A DNA stretch of 5,009 nucleotides. Origin: Alphaproteobacteria bacterium. Its GTDB lineage: Bacteria > Pseudomonadota > Alphaproteobacteria > RF32 > CAG-239. The notes below the pieces were generated by a model, which searched no databases, had not been told where the DNA came from, and saw nothing but the letters and a program-made list of their open reading frames with translations. Shown piece after piece: positions 1-5,009 of the stretch. Each line of letters starts with the position of its first letter. Within the stretch, counting starts at the first letter, position 1. The stretch spans positions 1 to 5,009 of the forward strand of contig JAFUXW010000153.1 in NCBI GenBank assembly GCA_017477035.1, given 5' to 3'. A program made the translations under genes and the position numbers.

Positions 1-413
1 GATACGGTTTTATGATTGATCATGGTATGGGGGTTGTTATCGGTGAAACCACAGAAATTGGTAACAACGTTACATTGTATCATGATGTGACGTTAGGCGG
101 ACGCAAATTATACGATGAAAATGGTAAAAAATTGGAAAAACGGCATCCTACTTTAGGTAACAATGTAACTATCGGTTCCGGAGCTCAAATCTTAGGTCCT
201 ATTACTATCGGAGATAATGTTAAAGTAGGTTCGAATGCCATCGTAATTAAAGATATACCGGCAGATTCCACCGTCGTTAATGCACCTGCTTATATTGTAG
301 TAAAAAAAGCTCACGAACCGGCAAAAAACTTTTGTGCTTATGGTATTGAACCTGAGGAAAAAGAAAAAAATGAAATTAAGAATAAGAAATCGGCAAATAA
401 ACGCAAAATGTAA
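1..413 (+). CDS. cysE: Serine O-acetyltransferase, C-terminal part (5' end outside window)
   Basis: This enzyme transfers the acetyl group of acetyl-CoA to L-serine, making O-acetylserine, the first committed step of cysteine synthesis in the cytoplasm. The visible 136 codons (frame from base 3) are the left-handed parallel beta-helix of the family. They include the IDHGMGVVIGET segment, whose His corresponds to the catalytic His158 of the E. coli enzyme, then VTLGG, the RHPTLG motif, and repeated hexapeptides of the NNVTIGSGAQILGPITIGDNV type. The ATG at base 12 is internal: the reading frame is open to the left edge, and the residues before it (YGF) fit the family. The N-terminal helical domain and the catalytic Asp lie outside the window. 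Oddities are NAPAY where GVPAR or GIPAR is usual, and a Lys/Glu-rich tail ending in Met rather than Ile. The family is secure; the symbol assumes the normal cysteine-pathway role. Confidence 0.93.
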   Translation, partial: YGFMIDHGMGVVIGETTEIGNNVTLYHDVTLGGRKLYDENGKKLEKRHPTLGNNVTIGSGAQILGPITIGDNVKVGSNAIVIKDIPADSTVVNAPAYIVVKKAHEPAKNFCAYGIEPEEKEKNEIKNKKSANKRKM

Positions 414-442
414 CTGACAAATTAAAAAAATTATGATATGAT
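414..442 (+). promoter_or_regulatory. Sigma70-type promoter of the exported proteins-uvrB operon
   Basis: A -35 box CTGACA (414-419) and a -10 box TATGAT (437-442) are separated by exactly 17 nt, and each matches the consensus at five of six bases. The -35 box starts immediately after the cysE stop codon. Transcription would start near 449, leaving a leader of about 20 nt that carries the ribosome binding site for the first gene. This is the only good promoter seen before the three-gene run ending in uvrB. No LexA-type box (GTTC-N7-GTTC or CTGT-N8-ACAG) overlaps it. Readthrough from cysE is also possible, because no terminator is visible after cysE. Confidence 0.65.
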
Positions 443-458
443 GGTCGCATTGGTTAGT

Positions 459-462
459 GGAG
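459..462 (+). promoter_or_regulatory. Ribosome binding site GGAG deciding the start at 470
   Basis: GGAG lies 7 nt before the ATG at 470 but only 4 nt before the in-frame TTG at 467. Spacing and codon strength both favour the ATG, which gives a protein one residue shorter than the longest open frame. Confidence 0.6.
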
Positions 463-469
463 TAAATTG

Positions 470-1099
470 ATGCGACTTTATTTTTTACTTATATCATGGG
501 TGTTGGCGTTATATTCGTCTGGCGTAAATGCACAGGGATTACCGGCTAATCCATGGACGGCAAAGCAAAATATTGTCAATAATAATGTTATGCAAGTGTC
601 AGGTGAATATAATAATGTGCCGGAATCGGCTAATCAAAATATTGCCGGTGATAATTCTCAAGATATGCAAGAATTGAAAAACATGGTTTCTGATATCAAA
701 GAAAAATTTGAGCAACAAAATAATTCGGAAAATAAAACAACCGAAAATGAAGAAGTTGGAACACTTGAGGCGTTGAAAGCTATTAACACACTTTCAAAAT
801 ACATGCAACAGAATAAGCAATCTGATAATACAACCAACAGTATTGCTTCCTCTCCTTCGCTCAATGACTTCAAACTTAAAATGCAACAGATGATGAAAAA
901 TAAAGAAGACACTTCTTCTTCATCAAATGATGATAAAATATCACAAGAATTTAATCGGGTTCAGAATAAATATAATCGCTACAAGTCACAACTAAATTCA
1001 AATTACAGCAATCTGAAAGCCAAGGCAAGACCTGTAATTGACACGCTTAGAAAAAGTATTGATGACGCTCAGAAAGCAACCGGCGTAAAATTTCAATAA
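470..1099 (+). CDS. Exported Asn/Gln/Ser/Lys-rich helical protein of unknown function (209 aa)
   Basis: I do not recognise this protein. The first 21 residues look like a Sec signal peptide: a short basic start (MRLYF), a hydrophobic core (LLISWVLAL) and a likely signal peptidase I site after GVNA, before QG. The mature part begins with an NPW motif and a polar Asn-rich stretch. A predicted helical, possibly coiled-coil segment follows (about 65-90, MQELKNMVSDIKEKF and onward). Further on are a Ser/Asn/Asp-rich linker (about 140-158) and a second, basic helical region to the C-terminus. No Cys, lipobox, transmembrane helix or enzyme motif is visible in the mature chain. It is probably periplasmic or secreted and flexible. 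It is the first gene after the 414-442 promoter and is followed 10 nt later by another exported protein, so the two may work together. The ATG at 470 is preferred over the TTG at 467. Confidence 0.82.
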   Translation: MRLYFLLISWVLALYSSGVNAQGLPANPWTAKQNIVNNNVMQVSGEYNNVPESANQNIAGDNSQDMQELKNMVSDIKEKFEQQNNSENKTTENEEVGTLEALKAINTLSKYMQQNKQSDNTTNSIASSPSLNDFKLKMQQMMKNKEDTSSSSNDDKISQEFNRVQNKYNRYKSQLNSNYSNLKAKARPVIDTLRKSIDDAQKATGVKFQ

Positions 1100-1103
1100 G
1101 GAG
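1098..1103 (+). promoter_or_regulatory. Ribosome binding site AAGGAG overlapping the previous stop codon
   Basis: AAGGAG shares its two A bases with the stop codon of the gene ending at 1099. It lies 6 nt before the ATG at 1110 and only 3 nt before the ATG at 1107, so the second ATG is the likelier start. The overlap suggests that ribosomes finishing the first gene can pass directly to the second. Confidence 0.7.
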
Positions 1104-1109
1104 ATTATG

Positions 1110-1463
1110 ATGAATTTACTAAAATCTTTGATACTCTGTACTGTTATTTGCTCTCTATCATCAACGTATGCTTATGCTTTATTAGGAGATGGTGTAGATA
1201 CCAGAACAGTAAGCGACTTATATGTTCCTGCTCCGGAGGATATTGCTAATGTGCAGTTATACAGCAATAAGGAAATTGCCTATATGGTTGAAAATTATTC
1301 AACTCCGGAACTGGCTAAAGTTGCAATTCAGCTTAATAAAGCTCAAATAGAGGCTGCAAAAATGAATGGTTCTAAACCACCGGCCAGACTAACTAAAGAA
1401 ATTCTTACCGATAAAGAAAAAATTGCTGATTATCTGCGTTCACAATATAAATTCTCATACTAA
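1110..1463 (+). CDS. Small exported protein of unknown function (117 aa)
   Basis: I do not recognise this protein. It starts with a typical signal peptide: MNLLK, a hydrophobic stretch containing two Cys, then SLSSTYAYA, with cleavage most likely after AYA (residue 23). Neither Cys sits in a proper lipobox, so a lipoprotein is not supported. The mature chain of about 94 residues has a short acidic start (LLGDGVDTRTVSDLYVPAPED) and then mostly amphipathic helix rich in Ala, Lys and Glu, ending in LRSQYKFSY. No catalytic motif is seen. The start at 1110 is chosen over the ATG at 1107 because of its better distance from AAGGAG. The gene is 10 nt after another exported protein and 3 nt before uvrB, so it is very probably co-transcribed with both. 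Its link to DNA repair, if any, is not evident because it should act outside the cytoplasm. Confidence 0.82.
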   Translation: MNLLKSLILCTVICSLSSTYAYALLGDGVDTRTVSDLYVPAPEDIANVQLYSNKEIAYMVENYSTPELAKVAIQLNKAQIEAAKMNGSKPPARLTKEILTDKEKIADYLRSQYKFSY

Positions 1464-1466
1464 ATA

Positions 1467-3455
1467 ATGGATAAAAATAAAGTTTTTCACATAGAAAGTC
1501 CTTTTCAACCATCAGGAGATCAACCACAGGCTATTGAAGAACTGTGTTCAGGTGTAAGACAAGGATTACAAAATCAAGTTCTATTAGGTGTTACCGGCTC
1601 CGGTAAGACTTTCACTATGGCTAAAATTATTGAGCAATGCCAAAGACCGGCATTAATTATGGAACCCAATAAAATTCTGGCGGCACAACTTTATGCCGAA
1701 ATGAAAGAGTTCTTTCCGCATAATCAAGTCGAATATTTTGTATCGTATTATGATTATTACCAACCTGAAGCATACATTCCTAAGACCGATACTTATATTG
1801 AAAAAGATTCGGCAATAAATGAACAAATAGACCGTATGAGACATGGTGCAACTCGTAATGTATTGGAAGAAAAAGATGTTATAATCATTGCATCCGTTTC
1901 TTGTATATATGGATTGGGAAGTATGGAATCATATTCCTCTATGGTGTTCTCTCTTAAAGTAGGTGATGTGGTTGATACTCATGAAATAAACCGTCAGTTA
2001 AGCAATTTGCTGTATGAAAGATGCACAATAAACTTTGTCCGCAGCACATTTCGTGTTAACGGCGATACGCTTGATATCTTTCCGGCACACTATGAAGACC
2101 GGGCTTGGCGCGTATCGTTTTTCGGAGATGAAATAGAAGAAATTTACGAATTTGATGTTCTAACCGGAAAGAAAACACGACAACTGGAAGAAATAACCAT
2201 TTATCCGGCAAATCACTATGTAACACCGCGACCGGCACTTTCTCAGGCAATGACACATATTAAGGAAGATTTGGAAATCAGATTACAAGAATTTAGAAGC
2301 AAAGGTAAATTATTGGAAGCTCAACGTCTGGAACAACGAACACGATTTGACTTGGAAATGATAGACACTACAGGACATTGTAAAGGTATTGAAAATTATT
2401 CCAGATATCTGACCGGTAGAAATCCGGGAGAACCGCCTCCAACATTGTTTGAGTATTTCCCCAAAAATGCGCTCTTATTTATTGATGAAAGTCATATTGC
2501 AGTTCCGCAAATTGCAGCTATGTATCGAGGTGATCAAAATAGAAAATCAACTCTATCCGACTATGGATTTCGGTTACCATCTTGTTTGGACAATCGTCCT
2601 CTCAAATTTGAGGAGTGGGATAAGATGCGCCCACAGACTATATTTGTTTCAGCAACTCCGGGAGATTGGGAATTGGAACAAAGCAAAGGAGTATTTGCCG
2701 AACAAGTTATTCGTCCTACCGGTCTGACAGATCCGCTTTGTATTGTCAGACCTGTGGAAAATCAGGTTGATGATTTGATGGAAGAATGCCGTAAAACGGC
2801 TGCTAAAGGTGAAAGAGTATTGGTTACCACTCTTACTAAAAAGATGGCCGAGGATCTAACAGAATATTTATCCGATAATGGAGTAAAAGTCCGCTATATG
2901 CATTCGGATATAGACACTTTGGAACGTATAGAAATAATACGTGATTTACGCTTAGGAAAATTTGATGTCTTAGTAGGTATTAACTTACTTCGAGAAGGTT
3001 TAGACATACCTGAATGTTCTCTGGTAGCAATTTTAGATGCTGATAAGGAAGGATTTTTGCGCTCTACCCGTTCACTAATTCAAACAATCGGACGTGCAGC
3101 TCGTAATGCCAATGGAAGGGTTATTTTATATGCCGATAAAATAACTGATTCCATAAAAACGGCGCTTGACGAAACTAATCGCCGTCGTAAAAAACAAAGT
3201 GAATACAATCTTAAAAATGGAATAACTCCGCAAACCATCAAGAAAAGCATATCTTCAACTTTGAAAGAAATGACGGAAACTGATTTTGTTAAATCCGATA
3301 CCGAAGATATCGAAAAAATCAAAAATATTGATAAAAAAATCAAAGAATACACAAAGCTTATGCGAGAGGCCGCCCAAAATTTGGAATTTGAGCAGGCCAT
3401 GATTTACCGCGATAAACTGAAAGAACTTGAAACTTTAGCTTTGAAGAATATGTAA
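1467..3455 (+). CDS. uvrB: UvrABC excinuclease subunit B
   Basis: UvrB is the DNA-damage-verifying ATPase of nucleotide excision repair. UvrA loads it, its beta-hairpin probes the damaged strand, and it then recruits UvrC, which makes the incisions. The 662-aa length is close to that of E. coli UvrB (673). Visible motifs, in order, are Walker A GVTGSGKT (41-48), the tyrosine-rich beta-hairpin YYDYYQPEAYIPKTDTYIEK (94-113), the UvrA-interacting domain 2 with IFPAHYEDRAWR, Walker B-type DESH (340-343), SATPGDWE (395-402), REGLDIPE, helicase motif VI QTIGRAAR (539-546) and a C-terminal UVR domain (about 620-657, AAQNLEFEQAMIYRDKLKEL) that contacts UvrC. No frameshift or missing key residue was found. 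One small peculiarity is MEPNK at 65-69, where MAPNK or AHNK is usual. The ATG at 1467 starts 3 nt after the previous stop with no clear Shine-Dalgarno, which suggests coupled translation. No SOS box was found. Confidence 0.98.
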   Translation: MDKNKVFHIESPFQPSGDQPQAIEELCSGVRQGLQNQVLLGVTGSGKTFTMAKIIEQCQRPALIMEPNKILAAQLYAEMKEFFPHNQVEYFVSYYDYYQPEAYIPKTDTYIEKDSAINEQIDRMRHGATRNVLEEKDVIIIASVSCIYGLGSMESYSSMVFSLKVGDVVDTHEINRQLSNLLYERCTINFVRSTFRVNGDTLDIFPAHYEDRAWRVSFFGDEIEEIYEFDVLTGKKTRQLEEITIYPANHYVTPRPALSQAMTHIKEDLEIRLQEFRSKGKLLEAQRLEQRTRFDLEMIDTTGHCKGIENYSRYLTGRNPGEPPPTLFEYFPKNALLFIDESHIAVPQIAAMYRGDQNRKSTLSDYGFRLPSCLDNRPLKFEEWDKMRPQTIFVSATPGDWELEQSKGVFAEQVIRPTGLTDPLCIVRPVENQVDDLMEECRKTAAKGERVLVTTLTKKMAEDLTEYLSDNGVKVRYMHSDIDTLERIEIIRDLRLGKFDVLVGINLLREGLDIPECSLVAILDADKEGFLRSTRSLIQTIGRAARNANGRVILYADKITDSIKTALDETNRRRKKQSEYNLKNGITPQTIKKSISSTLKEMTETDFVKSDTEDIEKIKNIDKKIKEYTKLMREAAQNLEFEQAMIYRDKLKELETLALKNM

Positions 3456-3461
3456 AATATA

Positions 3462-4253
3462 CTAGGTTCTCTGAATATTGTTGCCGACAGTTTTTGATTT
3501 AGTTGCCGCCAACAATGCTCTATTTGCCATTGCCAAAGACTTATCGGTATTTTTTTCAGAATCTTTCATCTTATTAACTAAATCCGTAACCCGTTTGGCA
3601 TCATACGAGGCAAAATTCATAATCGCATAGTAAAAATCGGTAAGTGTCTCCTCCGTATGTTTATAAGCATTTTCCGGTTTTGCTATTTCTGCAAACACAT
3701 CTAATGCCTCATTTGTAAAATTTTTACAAGCTTCTTCTCCTTTTCCGGTAGGCATCAAATGACTGGTCTTATATACAGCGCTGATTAAAGTTGTATCTGT
3801 AGCGTAATCAATGTTTACTGCTTCTTTAAATACCTCTGTAAAATCTTTAATATTTCCCTTAGTATTTTCTGCAATCTTAAATAACAAATTTGTAGCATAT
3901 ACTTCATTTCCTTTTATAGCCTGAGATTTTACAAAAGTCTTTAGGCGAGAAATTGCTTCCGGCCGAAAATTATGAATATCACCTACGTTTTTTTCATCTC
4001 TAATCGGTGAAGAATCAAATTCTTCCATTTCTCCGGTGCTGTAATTTTTTTCTAATTTTTTAAATCCGCATTCTGTTTCACGAAGCATCATTTTCATCAT
4101 ATCAGGAGTTACATTATTTGATTGTGAAACTGCTCTAAATACGATGCCTTGCATATCTCTCGGACAACCGTCTAACGCTTTTTTTAGGGTTTCTTGAGTA
4201 TCCTCGGCAAGGCATTTATAAATTTCTTTGGGACTAAGTAATTTATAGCTCAT
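3462..4253 (-). CDS. Soluble helical protein of unknown function (263 aa)
   Basis: I do not recognise a family. There is no signal peptide or transmembrane segment, so the protein should be cytoplasmic unless exported by another route. The composition is charged and mostly helical. Two to three helix-pair-like blocks (about 98-148, 152-192 and 198-250) suggest an alpha-solenoid type fold, but I could not define a repeat consensus. The region around residues 65-97 is acidic and probably a loop. Four Cys (14, 30, 62, 176) do not form a metal-binding CxxC pattern. The ATG start is supported by AAGGAG seven bases upstream and a plausible promoter. The stop codon lies 6 nt from the uvrB stop, tail to tail, so the two genes are transcribed towards each other and are not one operon. 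It is real by length, start signals and amino-acid make-up. The function is unknown; an adaptor, a regulator or a secreted effector are all open. Confidence 0.8.
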   Translation of the reverse strand: MSYKLLSPKEIYKCLAEDTQETLKKALDGCPRDMQGIVFRAVSQSNNVTPDMMKMMLRETECGFKKLEKNYSTGEMEEFDSSPIRDEKNVGDIHNFRPEAISRLKTFVKSQAIKGNEVYATNLLFKIAENTKGNIKDFTEVFKEAVNIDYATDTTLISAVYKTSHLMPTGKGEEACKNFTNEALDVFAEIAKPENAYKHTEETLTDFYYAIMNFASYDAKRVTDLVNKMKDSEKNTDKSLAMANRALLAATKSKTVGNNIQRT

Positions 4254-4260
4254 ATTATCT

Positions 4261-4266
4261 CTCCTT
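4261..4266 (-). promoter_or_regulatory. Ribosome binding site AAGGAG of the 263-aa gene
   Basis: On the minus strand AAGGAG is followed by seven bases (AGATAAT) and the ATG at 4253. Spacing and sequence are near ideal and fix the start codon. Confidence 0.75.
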
Positions 4267-4287
4267 AAATATTATTACCTTTGTCTA

Positions 4288-4316
4288 ATTGTACCAAAAC
4301 CAACGTTTTAGACCAA
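4288..4316 (-). promoter_or_regulatory. Candidate sigma70-type promoter of the 263-aa gene
   Basis: Reading the minus strand, TTGGTC (4316-4311) and TACAAT (4293-4288) are separated by 17 nt. The -10 box matches consensus at five of six bases. The -35 box matches only the TTG part. Transcription would begin near 4281, giving a leader of about 28 nt with the ribosome binding site inside it. The surroundings are very AT-rich, so chance similarity is a concern. Confidence 0.45.
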
Positions 4317-4454
4317 TTTGTAAAAGCCGAACATTTTAAGAACTCTACTTGTGATTTGAAAACGCTCAAACATAAGAATTTATTAGATTTATAAGCTAAT
4401 TTGACGAAAAAATTAAAAATTCAAAAAAAGTGTTGACAATAAACGTTCTATTAA

Positions 4455-4595
4455 ATGCACCAGTTTTTAAATATCTTTAAGATACCTTATGATGCAGAAA
4501 ATATAAGCCTTATCTGCATTTTCTTATATAGACAAATTATTTTGATCGCGTGGGTAAAACTGAAAAATAATAACAAATTATATTTTCTTGATTAA
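4455..4595 (+). CDS. Doubtful 46-aa small ORF with hydrophobic centre
   Basis: An ATG at 4455 opens a 46-codon frame ending in TAA at 4593-4595. The product would begin MHQFLNIFKIPYDAENI and carry a hydrophobic stretch (about residues 18-35, SLICIFLYRQIILIAWVK), followed by a polar Lys/Asn tail. That would fit a small single-span membrane protein, though the Arg-Gln pair interrupts the span. Against it, no Shine-Dalgarno sequence precedes the ATG, a stop codon lies right before it, and a frame of this length is not rare by chance in sequence this AT-rich. A TTGACA at 4433-4438 lies upstream but has no -10 box at the right distance. Confidence 0.2.
   Translation: MHQFLNIFKIPYDAENISLICIFLYRQIILIAWVKLKNNNKLYFLD
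4492..4519. repeat. Weak inverted repeat ATGCAG / CTGCAT
   Basis: ATGCAG (4492-4497) and CTGCAT (4514-4519) can pair. Between them an inner ATAA/TTAT pairing is possible, with a bulge of about five bases on the left side. On the plus strand it is followed by TTTC and further U-rich sequence, so it could act as a weak terminator. It also lies inside the doubtful 46-codon ORF. Confidence 0.25.
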
Positions 4596-4695
4596 GAAAT
4601 TTAAATAAATTCTGTTGATAAGTTTATTAGCAAAATACAAAAACACTATTTATTTTGACATAGAGATCCGTCTTTCAACTCCAGTCATAATTTAA

Positions 4696-4731
4696 AACGA
4701 AAAAAACGAGGACAAGCCTCGTCTTTTCGTT
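4696..4731 (-). terminator. Intrinsic terminator hairpin, probably bidirectional, strongest on the minus strand
   Basis: The core stem is ACGAGG (4706-4711) pairing with CCTCGT (4717-4722) around the loop ACAAG. It can be extended by AACGAAAA (4696-4703) pairing with TTTTCGTT (4724-4731) across small bulges. Read on the minus strand, the core stem is followed by six to seven T and then CGTTTT, a textbook intrinsic terminator. Read on the plus strand, the tail is CTTTTCGTTCT, which is also U-rich but interrupted. No recognised gene ends next to it. The nearest minus-strand gene begins about 440 nt further on, so the terminated transcript must come from the unexplained sequence between 4732 and 5009 or beyond the right edge. 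Alternatively it ends a plus-strand transcript from the gap. Confidence 0.75.
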
Positions 4732-5009
4732 CTAATGGTGGTGTGGTTAGGCAAGTTTAAATTTAAAATATATCAATTGCAAGATAGCCCTTAATTTTCA
4801 ATATATTCAGCTTTAAAAAGTGTAATTTTTTACATCTGATTACGTAAATAAAAATCGTAAAATTTTATCATTTAATTAAGCTTAAATTTCATATACATCA
4901 TACCGCAAAACTACATCACCCAAATATTCCATGCCAAAGAACCTTTGTAACTTCACATATTGAATCCCAATGAATTATATAGTATCCGACAATGTATAAA
5001 AATAAAGGA

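Larger units (their letters stand above)
4254..5009. other. AT-rich gap without a confident gene
   Basis: These roughly 750 bases hold the promoter and ribosome binding site of the 263-aa gene at the left, one strong terminator-like hairpin near 4696-4731, a weak hairpin at 4492-4519 and a doubtful 46-codon ORF. All other open frames I read by eye on both strands were short and lacked ribosome binding sites. I found no tRNA cloverleaf. I also looked for and did not see hallmark sequences of RNase P RNA, tmRNA or SRP RNA, regularly spaced repeats, or terminal inverted repeats of an insertion sequence. It may hold a small RNA, a long untranslated region or remains of a decayed gene. Confidence 0.6.

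Noticed and set aside
12..14. ATG at 12 as the real start of the acetyltransferase
   Set aside because: The frame is open to the window edge, the preceding residues match the family, and a start here would remove the catalytic Asp and the whole N-terminal domain.
414..470. SOS (LexA) box controlling the uvrB operon
   Set aside because: Neither the alphaproteobacterial GTTC-N7-GTTC pattern nor the CTGT-N8-ACAG pattern was found around the promoter or before uvrB.
658..912. Open frame of 84 codons on the minus strand inside the first exported-protein gene
   Set aside because: It lies wholly inside a gene supported by a signal peptide, promoter and ribosome binding site. Its Ser/Phe/Cys-rich product is the expected mirror of a Lys/Glu/Asn-rich coding strand.
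1653..3400. Several open frames of 60-106 codons on either strand within uvrB (1653-1844, 2056-2256, 2449-2727, 3080-3400)
   Set aside because: All overlap a fully conserved uvrB reading frame, have no convincing start signals and give products with no recognisable features.
4433..4461. TTGACA at 4433-4438 as a complete promoter
   Set aside because: At 16-18 nt spacing the sequence is TGCACC or similar, not a -10 box. The nearest A/T-rich hexamer is only 12 nt away.
4653..4688. 12-codon minus-strand ORF starting at 4688 (MTGVERRISMSK)
   Set aside because: It is very short, has no ribosome binding site, and starts just past the terminator hairpin on that strand.
4821..4860. Small hairpins TGTAA/TTACA (4821-4834) and TTACG/CGTAA (4840-4860)
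   Set aside because: Stems of five mostly A-T pairs are expected by chance in such AT-rich sequence, and no T tract or conserved context supports them.
4995..5009. TATAAA and a terminal AAAGGA as promoter and ribosome binding site of a plus-strand gene just outside the window
   Set aside because: The two boxes are too close together for a promoter plus leader. A lone AAAGGA in A-rich sequence is weak evidence, although a gene may well start beyond the edge.
4254..5009. CRISPR array, tRNA or insertion-sequence remnant in the gap
   Set aside because: No regularly spaced repeats, no cloverleaf with a T-loop consensus, and no terminal inverted repeats or transposase-like frames were found by eye.

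Overview
The window is a stretch of AT-rich bacterial chromosome. Its best-conserved gene, uvrB, has wording I associate with Alphaproteobacteria: NKILAAQL in motif Ia, AHYEDRAWR in domain 2, and EQVIRPTGL before the second helicase half. The low GC content, with long A/T runs between genes, suggests a host-associated or gut-type alphaproteobacterial lineage. That placement is an inference, and a tree of the full UvrB protein would settle it.

Left part (1-1463). The window opens inside cysE, a serine O-acetyltransferase whose 5' part is cut off by the edge. Directly after its stop codon lies a good sigma70-type promoter (CTGACA, 17 nt, TATGAT). It drives an apparent three-gene operon: two small unknown genes, each with a classical signal peptide, then uvrB. 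The gaps inside the operon are 10 nt and 3 nt. The first gene encodes a 209-aa Asn/Gln/Ser/Lys-rich helical exported protein. The second encodes a 117-aa exported protein.

Centre (1467-3455). This is a complete and apparently intact uvrB, the damage-recognition ATPase of nucleotide excision repair. No Shine-Dalgarno sequence is visible before it, so it probably depends on translational coupling to the exported-protein gene just upstream.

Right part (3462-5009). An unrecognised 263-aa soluble helical protein is encoded on the minus strand, tail to tail with uvrB across only 6 nt and with no visible terminator between them. It has its own ribosome binding site and a plausible promoter. The remaining roughly 750 nt (4254-5009) hold no confident gene. 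I see one strong intrinsic-terminator hairpin at about 4696-4731 that belongs to no known gene here, a weak 46-codon ORF with a hydrophobic centre, and otherwise very AT-rich sequence. No tRNA, rRNA, insertion sequence or CRISPR array was recognised.

No clear undescribed system is present. The most unusual points are the pairing of two unknown exported proteins with uvrB, the orphan 263-aa protein, and the ownerless terminator.
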